NCBI RefSeq assembly: GCF_023093535.1
Contig: NZ_CP095757.1
Coordinates: 868,001-932,000, forward strand
Length of the DNA: 64,000 bases
DNA from: Halovivax limisalsi
GTDB taxonomy: Archaea; Halobacteriota; Halobacteria; Halobacteriales; Natrialbaceae
Direction of reading: 5' to 3'
Shown piece by piece: positions 18,024 through 26,261 of the stretch; within the stretch, counting starts at the first letter, position 1, and the number at the start of each line of letters is the position of its first letter. The translations under genes were made by a program, and so were the position numbers. The notes beneath the pieces were generated by a model. The model was not told the origin of the DNA and did not search any database. It saw only the letters and a program-made list of their open reading frames with translations.

Positions 18024-18728
18024 ATGGCGCTACTCGAAGCGCGGGACGTGGTCTCGGGCTACGGCGACGTCGAGATCCTCCACGGCGTCTCGATCGACGT
18101 CGAGAGCGACGAGATCGTCTCGATCATCGGCCCGAACGGCGCCGGCAAGTCCACCCTGATGAAGACGGTGTTCAGCCTCGTCGACTGCTGGGACGGGTCG
18201 ATCACCTTCCGCGGCGAGGACGTCACCCACGACCAGACGTCGACGCTGGCGCGCAACGGGATGTGCTACGTTCCCCAGACGGAGAACGTCTTCCCGACGC
18301 TGTCGGTCGAGGAGAACCTCCGGATGGGCGGCTACATCCTCGGCGATCCGCCGAAGGAGAACTACGAGCGGATCTACGAGCACTTTCCCATCCTCGCGGA
18401 GCGAAAGTCCCAGCAGGCCGGCTCGATGAGCGGCGGCCAGCAGCAGATGCTCGCGATGGGCCGCGGCCTGATGGTCGATCCCGACCTGATGCTCGTCGAC
18501 GAGCCCAGCGCCGGGCTCGCGCCCGACCTCGTCGACGACATCTTCGAGAAGATCATCGAGATCAACGAGAGCGGGACGGCGATCCTGATGGTCGAACAGA
18601 ACGCGCGCAAGGCCCTGGAGTTCTCCGATCGCGGCTACGTCCTCGAGATGGGCGAGAACCGCTTCGAGGACTCCGGCGACGCCCTGCTCGACGACCCGAA
18701 GGTCGGCGAACTCTACCTCGGCGCCTGA
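18024..18728 (+). CDS. livF: Branched-chain amino acid ABC transporter ATP-binding protein LivF
   Basis: The 234-residue ATPase has Walker A GPNGAGKST (residues 35-43), the Q-loop region PQTENVFPTLSVEENL, signature MSGGQQQMLAMGR and Walker B LMLVDEPSAGLAP. The size and motifs are normal for LivF. It starts 2 bases after livG and closes the operon. A pair of T-rich tracts lies 20-45 bases after its stop. Confidence 0.93.
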   Translation: MALLEARDVVSGYGDVEILHGVSIDVESDEIVSIIGPNGAGKSTLMKTVFSLVDCWDGSITFRGEDVTHDQTSTLARNGMCYVPQTENVFPTLSVEENLRMGGYILGDPPKENYERIYEHFPILAERKSQQAGSMSGGQQQMLAMGRGLMVDPDLMLVDEPSAGLAPDLVDDIFEKIIEINESGTAILMVEQNARKALEFSDRGYVLEMGENRFEDSGDALLDDPKVGELYLGA

Positions 18729-18747
18729 GAGCGCGGTCCGTTCGCGT

Positions 18748-18772
18748 CCGTTTTCCGTTCTGCCGGTTTTCA
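18748..18772 (+). terminator. T-rich terminator after livF
   Basis: Two TTTT tracts separated by a GC-rich segment lie between the livF stop and the convergent gene end at 18770. Confidence 0.4.
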
Positions 18773-19999
18773 GTCCAGTCGATCGGCGAGCGCCGTCCCG
18801 AGTTCGTCGAGCGGAACCGTCGGCGACTCGGGCGGGTCGGGTCGCCCGACGTCCTCCTTGAAGCCGGTGCCGGTGGCGACGAGGACGACGTCGTCCTCCG
18901 CGTCGAGCACGCCGTCGGCGGCGAGGGTGCGCGCGCCCGCCAGCGTGGTCGCCGAGGCCGGTTCGACGCAGGCGCCCGCGCGGGCCGCGAACGCTGCCGT
19001 CGCGGTCCGGATCTCGTCGTCCGTAACGGCGGTGACGCTGCCGCCGGTGTCGCGGGCGGCCGTCAGCGCGCGATTTCCGCTCGGCGGGTCGCCGTTGCCG
19101 ATCGAGTAGGCGATCGTCCCGCCGCCGTCGGTCGGGCTGACGGTCTCCGCGCCGGCCGCGTACGCCTCGGCGATCGGCGCGCTCGGGGCGGCCTGGACGA
19201 AGTGGAGTTCCGGAATCGAGGGCAGGACGCCCGCCGCGTCGAGATCGCGGAGTGCCCTCCAGGCGGCGCTCGCGTGCCCGCCGCTGCTGGCGGGCATCAC
19301 GATCGCGTCGGGTACGTCGGGGGCGAACTCGTCCAGGATTTCGAGGACCGTCGTCGCCTGCCCCGCGACGCGCAGCGGACTGTCGGAGTTGACGAACGAG
19401 ATGCCCAGTTCCGACCCGAGTTCGAGCGAGCGCTCGTAGAGCCGGCCGTAGTCGCCGTCGACGCGGACGACCTCCGGGTCGTACTGGCCGATGAGCCGCA
19501 GGCGCGCCGCGGAGATGTCGGCCGGTACGAGGACGACGCAGGGGACGTCCGCGCTCGCCGCGTGGGCGGCCACGCTCATCGCCATGTTACCGTGCGAGAC
19601 GGTTCCGACGGGCCGGCCGCGTTCGGCGGCGGCCGCGACGCCGACGGCGCTGCCCCGGTCCTTGAAGCTTCCCGTCGGGTTCCGCCCCTCGTCCTTGAGA
19701 TAGGTCGCACAGCCCGCCAGCCCGTCGAGCCGCGGCGTTCTGACGAGCGGCGTCCCGCCGGCTCCGGCACCGATCCCGGTCGGTTGCCGACCGTCGGTCC
19801 CCGCCCGCGTCGATTCCACGGGGGCGTCGACCGGCAGCAGCGATTCGTAGCGCCACATGCCCGGCCCGTCGGGGAGCGCTTTCCAGTCGAACCCCGAGCT
19901 ATCCGGTTCGAACCAGAGCGGTTCCCCGCAGACACAGCGGGCGCGCTCGTCCCGATGGTACGTCTCGCCGCACGCGTAACACGAGAGCGTCTCGGTCAT
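18770..19999 (-). CDS. thrC: Threonine synthase-family PLP enzyme with N-terminal zinc ribbon
   Basis: The 409-residue protein has an N-terminal zinc-ribbon pattern (Cys7, Cys10, Cys22, Cys24) and the PLP-lysine motif PTGSFKDRG (Lys113). It also has SHGNMAMSVAAHAA for substrate binding and ATGTGFKED near the end. This is the domain order of archaeal threonine synthases, which convert O-phosphohomoserine to threonine. Related lyases and deaminases of the same fold are possible, and haloarchaea often carry more than one copy. Its setting among catabolic genes hints at a paralogue with another role. A divergent or bidirectional promoter is not obvious; the gene appears to stand alone. Confidence 0.75.
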   Translation of the reverse strand: MTETLSCYACGETYHRDERARCVCGEPLWFEPDSSGFDWKALPDGPGMWRYESLLPVDAPVESTRAGTDGRQPTGIGAGAGGTPLVRTPRLDGLAGCATYLKDEGRNPTGSFKDRGSAVGVAAAAERGRPVGTVSHGNMAMSVAAHAASADVPCVVLVPADISAARLRLIGQYDPEVVRVDGDYGRLYERSLELGSELGISFVNSDSPLRVAGQATTVLEILDEFAPDVPDAIVMPASSGGHASAAWRALRDLDAAGVLPSIPELHFVQAAPSAPIAEAYAAGAETVSPTDGGGTIAYSIGNGDPPSGNRALTAARDTGGSVTAVTDDEIRTATAAFAARAGACVEPASATTLAGARTLAADGVLDAEDDVVLVATGTGFKEDVGRPDPPESPTVPLDELGTALADRLD

Positions 20000-20059
20000 A
20001 CGAACACGTTACCTGCGGCCGTCGTATGTGTTTGGGTCCGGAGACGGCGAGGACGGGCC

Positions 20060-20923
20060 TTACTGCGTCCCGTCGCGAACCACGTCGGCCGTGAGCGTAC
20101 CGACGCCGTCGACGGCCGCCCGAACCCGGTCGCCGGGCGAGAGCGGGTGCGCGCCGGGCGTGCCGGTGCTGATGACGTCCCCGGGTTCGAGCGTCATCAC
20201 TCGCGAGTGGTAGGCGACGAGTTCGCGCGGCGGGAAGGCCATGTTCGAGACCGAGTTCGAGGCTCTCACCTCGTCGTTCACCACCGTCTCGACGGTCACG
20301 TCGTCCAGATCGATCGGGTCGGTGCGCAGCCACGGTCCGAGCACGAGGAACGTGTCGAAACTCTTCGCGCGCGTCAGGTAGCGCGGATTTCGCTGGAGGA
20401 TGTCCTCCGCGGTCATGTCGATCGCGGGGACGTAGCCCGCGATCACGTCGTCGACCTCGTCCTCGGCGACGTTCCGACAGCGACGGCCGATCACGACCGC
20501 GAGCTCGGCCTCGCCGGTGACGCGCTCGGTCCGGTCGGTCGGCGGGAGCCGGATCGGCCCGCCGGGTCCGGTGAGCGTCGTCCCAGGCTTGCAGAAACTC
20601 GCCGGCTCGTCCGGGTAGGTCGCGTCCAGGTCGTCGGCGTGATCGACGTAGTTGAGCCCGATCCCCCAGAGCGTCCCCGACCCCGAGACCGGCGCCGACA
20701 GCGAGAGCTGATCGGCCGGGATGCGGTCGTGCGGAGCCGCGGTTGGGTCCGGGAGGCCGTCGGCTGCGGCGGCGAGAGCGTCCGTCTCGTCGGAGTGGCG
20801 GGGATCGGCGCTCGAGAGCGGGACGAAGCCCGTCTCGTCGCCGACGTAGTAGGCGCCGTCGGCCGCTCGGGCGAGCCGTCGCACGGAACTCACCACCGCC
20901 TCCGCGTCGGGATCGTTGCCCAT
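20060..20923 (-). CDS. Fumarylacetoacetate hydrolase (FAH)-family protein
   Basis: The 287-residue protein has the FAH fold: GIGLNYVDHADD near residue 90, the metal-binding acidic residues in GEAELAVVIG and DMTAED, KSFDTFLVLGPW, and GDVISTGTP near the end. Members hydrolyse or hydrate 2-oxo-acid intermediates (acylpyruvases, 2-oxopent-4-enoate hydratases, 2-keto-3-deoxy-sugar-acid enzymes). The exact reaction is not determinable. Compared with the shorter FAH protein at 24509 it has an N-terminal domain of about 80 residues. Confidence 0.8.
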   Translation of the reverse strand: MGNDPDAEAVVSSVRRLARAADGAYYVGDETGFVPLSSADPRHSDETDALAAAADGLPDPTAAPHDRIPADQLSLSAPVSGSGTLWGIGLNYVDHADDLDATYPDEPASFCKPGTTLTGPGGPIRLPPTDRTERVTGEAELAVVIGRRCRNVAEDEVDDVIAGYVPAIDMTAEDILQRNPRYLTRAKSFDTFLVLGPWLRTDPIDLDDVTVETVVNDEVRASNSVSNMAFPPRELVAYHSRVMTLEPGDVISTGTPGAHPLSPGDRVRAAVDGVGTLTADVVRDGTQ

Positions 20924-21084
20924 TTCGGTTCGCGGCAGTCGGCGTTCGATCGACGCGTCGGACCGTCGTGACTCGCGTCCATAGCGGTGGTGGGGAAAGC
21001 AGCCGCATTAAGATTGGGGCGAGGTTCCGGCGGCGGCCGGAGAGACGTGCCCGGGGTAGTCGGCCCGGGTCCCGACCGACGTCC

Positions 21085-22068
21085 TCAGAGCTCGACCGTC
21101 GTCCCGACGTCCGCCGCTTCGGCCAGTTCGACGATGTACGCGGCGGTCGCGGCGTCGAAGACCGCCGAGCCGACGCTCTCGACGACGATGATCTCGTCCG
21201 CGTCGTCTCGCCCCGCCGTTCCCTCGAGCGCGTCGGCCAGTGAACCGATCGCGCCATCCGCCAGCTCCGCCGCGATCACGTCCCCCGTGTCGGTGACCTC
21301 CTCCGGGACGTCGGCGAACACCTGACTCGCCCGGTCGAAGGTTCTCGGATCGAGTTCCTGCATCTCGGGGGAGAAGGCGCCGACGGCGACGACGAGCGTC
21401 CCGGGCGCGAGCCAGTCGCCGTCGAGGACCGGCGACTCGGCGGGCGTCGCCGTCACCACGGCGGTGGCGCCCTCGACCGCCGCGCGCGCCGAGTCGACCG
21501 CTTCGACGGGCGCGTCGAGGTCGTCGTCGAGTTCGCTCGCGCAATCGAATCGGGAGTCGCTCGGCGAGTAGACGCGGACGCGCTCGACGTCGGTCGCGGC
21601 CGCGATCGCGCGCGTCTGCCAGCGCGCCTGCGTGCCGGCGCCGACGACGCCGAGGTCGACGGGCTCGGTCGCGAGTTCGCGCGCGGCCAGCCCGCCGATG
21701 CAACCGGTTCGCATCCCGGTGACGTGCGTGCCGTCCATCACCGCTACCGGGAGGCCCGTGTCGGCCTCGTTGACGACGATCTGGGCGGTGATCGTCGGCA
21801 GGTCGCGCGCCGGGTTCCCCTCGAAGAAGCCGACCAGCTTCGTCGCGTAGTAGTCCGAGCCGTGGACGTAGGCTGGCATCGTCAGCCCGGTACCGAGCGC
21901 CTCGTCGGGCCGGTCCGGATCGAGACCCGCTCCCACCGGGAAGTGCGGACGCTCGGGGCGGACGACCTCGCCGCGCCCCTGCTTGATTAGCGCCGTTTCG
22001 ATCACCGACAACAACTCGCCGATATCGAGCAGCGACGCCACCTGCGTCGCGTCGAGTACGCGGACCAT
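21085..22068 (-). CDS. Ornithine cyclodeaminase / mu-crystallin family protein
   Basis: The 327-residue protein has the family's substrate lysine (Lys77 in YYATKLVGFF), the loop VMDGTHVTGMRTG and the nucleotide motif LGVVGAGTQA (residues 139-148). The family includes ornithine cyclodeaminase, alanine dehydrogenase of archaea, and delta-1-pyrroline-2-carboxylate reductase (LhpI type). Because trans- and cis-3-hydroxyproline-dehydratase-like genes lie in the same window, the pyrroline-2-carboxylate reductase role is attractive, though they are 17 kb away. The ATG at 22068 begins the normal VRVLDATQV strand; an upstream in-frame start at 22137 would add an unlikely proline/arginine-rich leader. 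Confidence 0.82.
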   Translation of the reverse strand: MVRVLDATQVASLLDIGELLSVIETALIKQGRGEVVRPERPHFPVGAGLDPDRPDEALGTGLTMPAYVHGSDYYATKLVGFFEGNPARDLPTITAQIVVNEADTGLPVAVMDGTHVTGMRTGCIGGLAARELATEPVDLGVVGAGTQARWQTRAIAAATDVERVRVYSPSDSRFDCASELDDDLDAPVEAVDSARAAVEGATAVVTATPAESPVLDGDWLAPGTLVVAVGAFSPEMQELDPRTFDRASQVFADVPEEVTDTGDVIAAELADGAIGSLADALEGTAGRDDADEIIVVESVGSAVFDAATAAYIVELAEAADVGTTVEL

Positions 22069-22173
22069 TACCCGGGGGAAGGGCGCCGTCCGTGTTAGCT
22101 CTACTCCTCGAGTCGGGGGCGGAATCCTTGCGGCCATCGAAACACCTTACGTCCGAGACCGCCTGGCGCCAGT

Positions 22174-22980
22174 ATGGCTCCCGGAATCGACGCGCGGCTC
22201 GAACGGATCGGCATCGACGACAAGTACGTAAACATCCCGATGGACCACGGCATTACCATCGGCGCGACCGACGGATTGCGCGACATCGAGTCGACCATCG
22301 ACGCGGTGACACGCGCCGGGGCGAACTCGGTCCTGACGCAGAAGGGCCTCGCCCCGCGCGTCCATCCCAACAAGAACGACGCGGGCTACGTCGTCCACTG
22401 CAACGCCTCGACGGTGATCGGCCCGGCGAGCAACGACAAGCGCGTCACCTGCACCGCCGAGGAGGCGCTCCGAGCGGGCGCCGACGCCGTCTCGATCCAC
22501 CTCAACGTCGGCAGCGACTACGAGCCCCGCCAGATCGAACAGCTCTCGGAGCTCGTCGCCGACGCTCACCGCTACGGCCTGCCGGTGCTGGCGATGACCT
22601 ACGCCCGCGGCGCGAACCTCGAGGGCGAGGATCCGGAACACGACGCCGACTACCTCGCCCACGCGGTTCGCCTCGGCGAGGAGCTGGGCGCGGACGTGCT
22701 CAAGACGGCCTACAGTGGCGACGCGGAGAGCTTCGAGCGCGTCGTCGCGGCCACCGGCAAGCCGGTCATTGTCGCCGGCGGCTCGCCGCGCGACGACCGC
22801 GCGATGCTCGAACAGATTCGCGGCGCGATGGACGCCGGGGCGGCCGGCGTCTCGACCGGTCGCTCCGCCTTCCAGCACGACGACCCGGGCGCGTACGTCC
22901 GCGCCGTTTCCGCGATCGTTCACGACGACGTCTCCGTCGAGACGGCGCTTTCCGAACTCGCGGACGGCCGAACGTCCTGA
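22174..22980 (+). CDS. DhnA-type class I aldolase (ADH synthase / FBP aldolase family)
   Basis: The 268-residue TIM-barrel protein has the DhnA-type aldolase signature: MDHGITIG with Asp24, MTYARG with Tyr143 as acid/base, LKTAYSGD with Schiff-base Lys177, and VIVAGGSPR as the phosphate loop. In archaea this family comprises fructose-bisphosphate aldolase and 2-amino-3,7-dideoxy-D-threo-hept-6-ulosonate synthase of the alternative aromatic pathway. Sequence inspection does not separate them. A catabolic aldolase role is possible given the neighbours. It is divergent from the ornithine-cyclodeaminase-family gene with about 100 bases between start codons. Confidence 0.8.
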   Translation: MAPGIDARLERIGIDDKYVNIPMDHGITIGATDGLRDIESTIDAVTRAGANSVLTQKGLAPRVHPNKNDAGYVVHCNASTVIGPASNDKRVTCTAEEALRAGADAVSIHLNVGSDYEPRQIEQLSELVADAHRYGLPVLAMTYARGANLEGEDPEHDADYLAHAVRLGEELGADVLKTAYSGDAESFERVVAATGKPVIVAGGSPRDDRAMLEQIRGAMDAGAAGVSTGRSAFQHDDPGAYVRAVSAIVHDDVSVETALSELADGRTS

Positions 22981-23065
22981 TCACACGCCGCACGGCCTGA
23001 CCCCGACGCCGAACGAACCGATCGCCGCCCGGTTCGGTCGCCGGCCGTACCGATCCGTTCCTCGC

Positions 23066-23926
23066 TCACTCGCGCTGGATGACGAGCACGCCGACGAGCA
23101 CCAGCAGCCCGCCGGCGATCGTCGCCGCGGCCAGCGGTTCGTCGAGCAGGATCACGCCGAGTAGTACCGCCGTCGCCGGTTCCAGACTCGAGATGATGCT
23201 CGCGCGACTCGCGCCGATGTAGGCCAGGCCGGCGAAAAAGGCGCCGATCGGGATCGCCGTCGCCAGCAGGGCGACCGCCGCCAGGATCGTCACCTGGTAG
23301 CCGGTCGTCGGAATTGTCAGCGAATCCGTCGCCAGTCCGAAGACGACGAAACTGACGCCCGCCGACGGCAGGACGTACGCCGTCAGCGTCTGGGCGTCGA
23401 CGTCGTCGAGGGCGACGTGGCTGGTCACGTAGTAGCCCGCGTAGACCAGCGCCGCCGCGAGCACGACCGCGACCCCGCGCGGATCCGCGCCCGCCGGGTC
23501 GACGCCGGAGACCACGGCGACGCCGCCCAGCGCCAGTGCCAGTCCGACGACGGTGTAGCGGGTGATCCGTTCGTCGAGGAAGACGTACGAGAGGACGACC
23601 ACGAGCACCGGATAGGTGTAGATCACCAGGCCGACCAGGCCGGCGGTCATGTACTCCAGCCCGAGGAAGTAGAGGCCGCTCTGGGCGGCGTAGAACCCCG
23701 CGCCCAGCAACACGGCGACGCCGAGCGCCCGCCCGCGGAGGACCCGCAACTTGCCGCTGTAGGCCACGAGCGCCCAGAAGCAGAGCGTCCCGCCGAGAAA
23801 GCGGTAGGTGAGGACCGTCGGGATCGAGAGGCCGGCGGCGGAGGCGTACTTTCCGAGGACGCCGAGCGTGCCGAAGGACGTCGCCGAGAGCACCATCAGC
23901 AGGACGCCCTTCGTATCGCTATCCAT
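23066..23926 (-). CDS. EamA/DMT-family transporter
   Basis: The 286-residue protein has ten hydrophobic segments in two EamA repeats, with GLVGLVIYTYPVLVVVLSYVFLDE closing the first repeat (quoted in part: YTYPVLVVVLSYVF) and SSLEPATAVLLGVILLDEPL the second (EPATAVLLG). These are the standard end-of-repeat motifs of drug/metabolite exporters. The ATG at 23926 (MDSDTKG) precedes TM1 directly and is preferred over the upstream in-frame ATG at 23998. It converges with the DhnA-type aldolase gene. The substrate is unknown. Confidence 0.85.
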   Translation of the reverse strand: MDSDTKGVLLMVLSATSFGTLGVLGKYASAAGLSIPTVLTYRFLGGTLCFWALVAYSGKLRVLRGRALGVAVLLGAGFYAAQSGLYFLGLEYMTAGLVGLVIYTYPVLVVVLSYVFLDERITRYTVVGLALALGGVAVVSGVDPAGADPRGVAVVLAAALVYAGYYVTSHVALDDVDAQTLTAYVLPSAGVSFVVFGLATDSLTIPTTGYQVTILAAVALLATAIPIGAFFAGLAYIGASRASIISSLEPATAVLLGVILLDEPLAAATIAGGLLVLVGVLVIQRE

Positions 23927-24508
23927 GCCACTGGATGCGCGTGACACCCACAAAAAGGTGCGTTCGCCGGAAACACTGCGGGGAATGGCCGCGTCCACGG
24001 TCGGGGTCTGCGTTCCGGAGCAAGCGATCCGACCGCCGGACCGGGCTGACGCGAGTGTCCCGGAGTAGAAAAATACTAATTACTCACGCAGGTGTGCCCC
24101 CATCAGCGGTGAGGGGCCAACTCGGGCCGGACGCGGTCGCGGCCGATCCGGTCGGTAATTCACGCGACGTGATGTGGTTCCGTCCCCGGTTCTCCGATCA
24201 GTTCGTCTCCCCTCCCAAGAGTCACCCGTCGTGGGTCCCCGGTGACTGCGCGGCCAGGACGGACCTCCGCTGCGGTGAGTGAGCAGTTCGGTACGCCGTT
24301 GCAGGCTGGCGGATCGCTAGCACGACGGCCGTATCCACCCCTGGTCGATCCGACGCCACCGTCCTGGCCTCGACGAGTTGTCGTCGGTGTCCCCTCTACG
24401 GACATACCGGGTAATTACTACTGATCTTCCATCCGTCGTTCGCGATCGCGGCGCTGCGACGGTCGAGATTCGAGCGCCTTTTGCTTCGGCCGACACAGAC
24501 GTTCGGTC
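23927..24508. other. Gene-free region with two TAATTACT motifs
   Basis: No supported gene lies in these 582 bases; open frames are short and arginine/serine-rich. AT-rich islands occur at about 24066-24086 and 24408-24422, and both contain TAATTACT (24077-24084, 24412-24419). The second lies about 90 bases before the FAH gene start. They may be regulator sites. Confidence 0.5.
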
Positions 24509-25228
24509 GTGAAACGCGCACGAATCCAGACGCCGACGGGGACGGTTCGCGGCCGGTACGAGGACGGCGTCGTTCACGCGGACGACGGCGCGTATCGCGT
24601 CGGCGTCGACGGCCGGCTCACCTATCCCGCCACGCCGTCGACGATCTACTGCGTCGGCCGCAACTACGCCGAGACGATCGAGCAGATGGACTACGATCGC
24701 CCCGATCAGCCCGCCTTTTTCATCAAACCGCCGGCCGCGCTCGTCGGACCGGAGCGCCCGATCCGCTACCCGGCGTGGACGGACGAACTCACCTACGCCG
24801 GCGAACTCGCCGCGGTGATCGGCGAGCGCTGTCGGGCCGTCGATCCCGCCGACGTTCCGGACGTCGTCGCCGGCTACACCGTTATGAACGACGTCGACGC
24901 GCTCGACCAGCCCGGTCGCACCGCCCGCAAGGCCTTCGAGACGTCGGCCCCGCTCGGCCCCTGGATCGAGACGGACCTCGACCCGCGCGGGATCGAGATG
25001 GAGACCGTCGTCGACGGCGAGGTGCGCCAGTCCGCGACCACGGACCTGATGCTGTTCGACCCGTTCGAGGTGATTGCCTTTCTTTCGGAGCGCGTCACCT
25101 TCCAACCCGGGGACGTGGTGGCGTTTGGGAGTCCGGCCAACCCAGGCACCGTCGAACCCGGCGACGCGATCGCGATCTGGTACGAGGGCGTCGGGACGCT
25201 CCGGAACACGGTCGTCGCCGACGACTGA
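24509..25228 (+). CDS. Fumarylacetoacetate hydrolase (FAH)-family protein, short form
   Basis: The 239-residue product starts at GTG and is a single FAH catalytic domain. It has YCVGRNYAETIEQM near residue 48, acidic metal ligands in AGELAAVIGE and MNDVDALD, KAFETSAPLGPW, and GDVVAFGSPANPG near the end. It is a likely acylpyruvase or 2-oxo-acid hydratase/decarboxylase; the specific substrate is unknown. It is clearly homologous in layout to the gene at 20060 but lacks its N-terminal domain. A T5 tract about 45 bases after the stop may terminate it. Confidence 0.82.
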   Translation: MKRARIQTPTGTVRGRYEDGVVHADDGAYRVGVDGRLTYPATPSTIYCVGRNYAETIEQMDYDRPDQPAFFIKPPAALVGPERPIRYPAWTDELTYAGELAAVIGERCRAVDPADVPDVVAGYTVMNDVDALDQPGRTARKAFETSAPLGPWIETDLDPRGIEMETVVDGEVRQSATTDLMLFDPFEVIAFLSERVTFQPGDVVAFGSPANPGTVEPGDAIAIWYEGVGTLRNTVVADD

Positions 25229-25273
25229 ACGGCGGTCGCCGAACGTTCGCGGGCATCCAGCGAGCGAACGCGC

Positions 25274-25278
25274 CGTTT
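25274..25278 (+). terminator. T-tract after short FAH gene
   Basis: TTTTT follows GC-rich sequence about 45 bases after the stop codon at 25228. Confidence 0.35.
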
Positions 25279-26230
25279 TTCCGTCGCCACCTGATGCGGT
25301 GCGACGCACTCCCTCGCTTCTTCCGTCGAACATTTTCGAGAGATAAGCCTATGATCGGGAGTATCCGGCGGCAGAAGCCCCTATTCCGCAGTCCGGAACT
25401 ACCCGATTTTCGGTCAATTTCGCGGCTGTTCTGGTCGAACCGCCGGTGACACGCCGCTTCACGCGAGCCGAGTCCGTGTGTGGGCCGGCGGATCCCTCGG
25501 TCGATTTCACCGTCGTCGTCGCTTGGCCGGGATGCGCGGCGGCGCCGTGATCGACCCTCGGCTGCAACTGGATGCTCGCCGCGAGCGGCGGCCGTCTTCC
25601 ATTACACGCGTATGTATGTAAATACCAGAGGTTGATTCGTGAAACACCCGCCCGGTTGCCGAACAACTGTTCCCCCTGGCGGAACACGCTGGCGCACGTG
25701 TACGCACGCCGTGGGGTTCGCGAGAAACCGGGTGCCGTCGTCTCAATCGACCATATCCGGCGACCGGGAACTTCGCCCGCCCGCTGCCCGTTCGAGTCAG
25801 ACCGATTCGAACGTCGCGAGACCCGATCGGGGCGACCCGGGCGGCGGTGGCCGTCACGCCTGCTTCCGGCGAGTGATCGGTGCGAACCGGGATCGGCGCT
25901 CGGCTGGCTTCCGTCGCCACACCTGGAGCGTCTCCGCGCCGGTGGGGAGGTTCCCGTTCCTCGCCGCAGAACGACGCGTCGGCTGCGTTGTCGGTTTCGG
26001 CGGTTCCGCGGACGAAACTGGCCCAGATGCGGCATATCTTGCGGGACAGCTGGTATCGGGGATTTCCGGTGTCTACATTCAGTTGCCCGCACCGGGAAAC
26101 GCGGCCCCGCGATTCCCGTTTTCGGAACCATCACGCTGCGGATCGATCGGTCGCCGAGACGGTCCGAGACGCCGATCGAACGGCGCGCAACGGGTTCGCC
26201 GGTAGGCGACGGCTCGAGCCGGAGGCAACG

Positions 26231-26236
26231 TTTAAC
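26231..26236 (+). promoter_or_regulatory. TATA-like box of hyuA-hyuB-DUF3830 operon
   Basis: ACGTTTAACG lies 26-31 bases before the ATG at 26262, which supports that start and a leaderless transcript. Confidence 0.5.
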
Positions 26237-26261
26237 GTGGTTGGGTGTAACTCGCAAACGT

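Larger units (their letters stand above)
25229..26261. other. Long gene-free region upstream of hyuA
   Basis: About 1 kb carries no convincing gene. The frames that remain open here are rich in arginine, serine and cysteine and poor in Asp/Glu, unlike all real genes in the window. There is an AT-richer island at about 25606-25635 (GTATGTATGTAAATACC) and the hyuA TATA box at 26231. An untranslated RNA or a decayed gene cannot be excluded. Confidence 0.5.

Noticed and set aside
18263-20971. 902-codon plus-strand frame across livF and the threonine synthase region
   Set aside because: It spans genes on both strands, has Arg/Gly-rich composition and no recognisable domain.
25639-26205. Possible 188-residue protein upstream of hyuA
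   Set aside because: Low acidic content, many Arg/Cys/Pro residues, no motif, no good start context.
25572-26261. N-terminal extension of HyuA by 230 residues
   Set aside because: The extension is basic and Cys/Ser-rich, and a TATA box lies just before the ATG at 26262 where the normal HyuA N-terminus begins.
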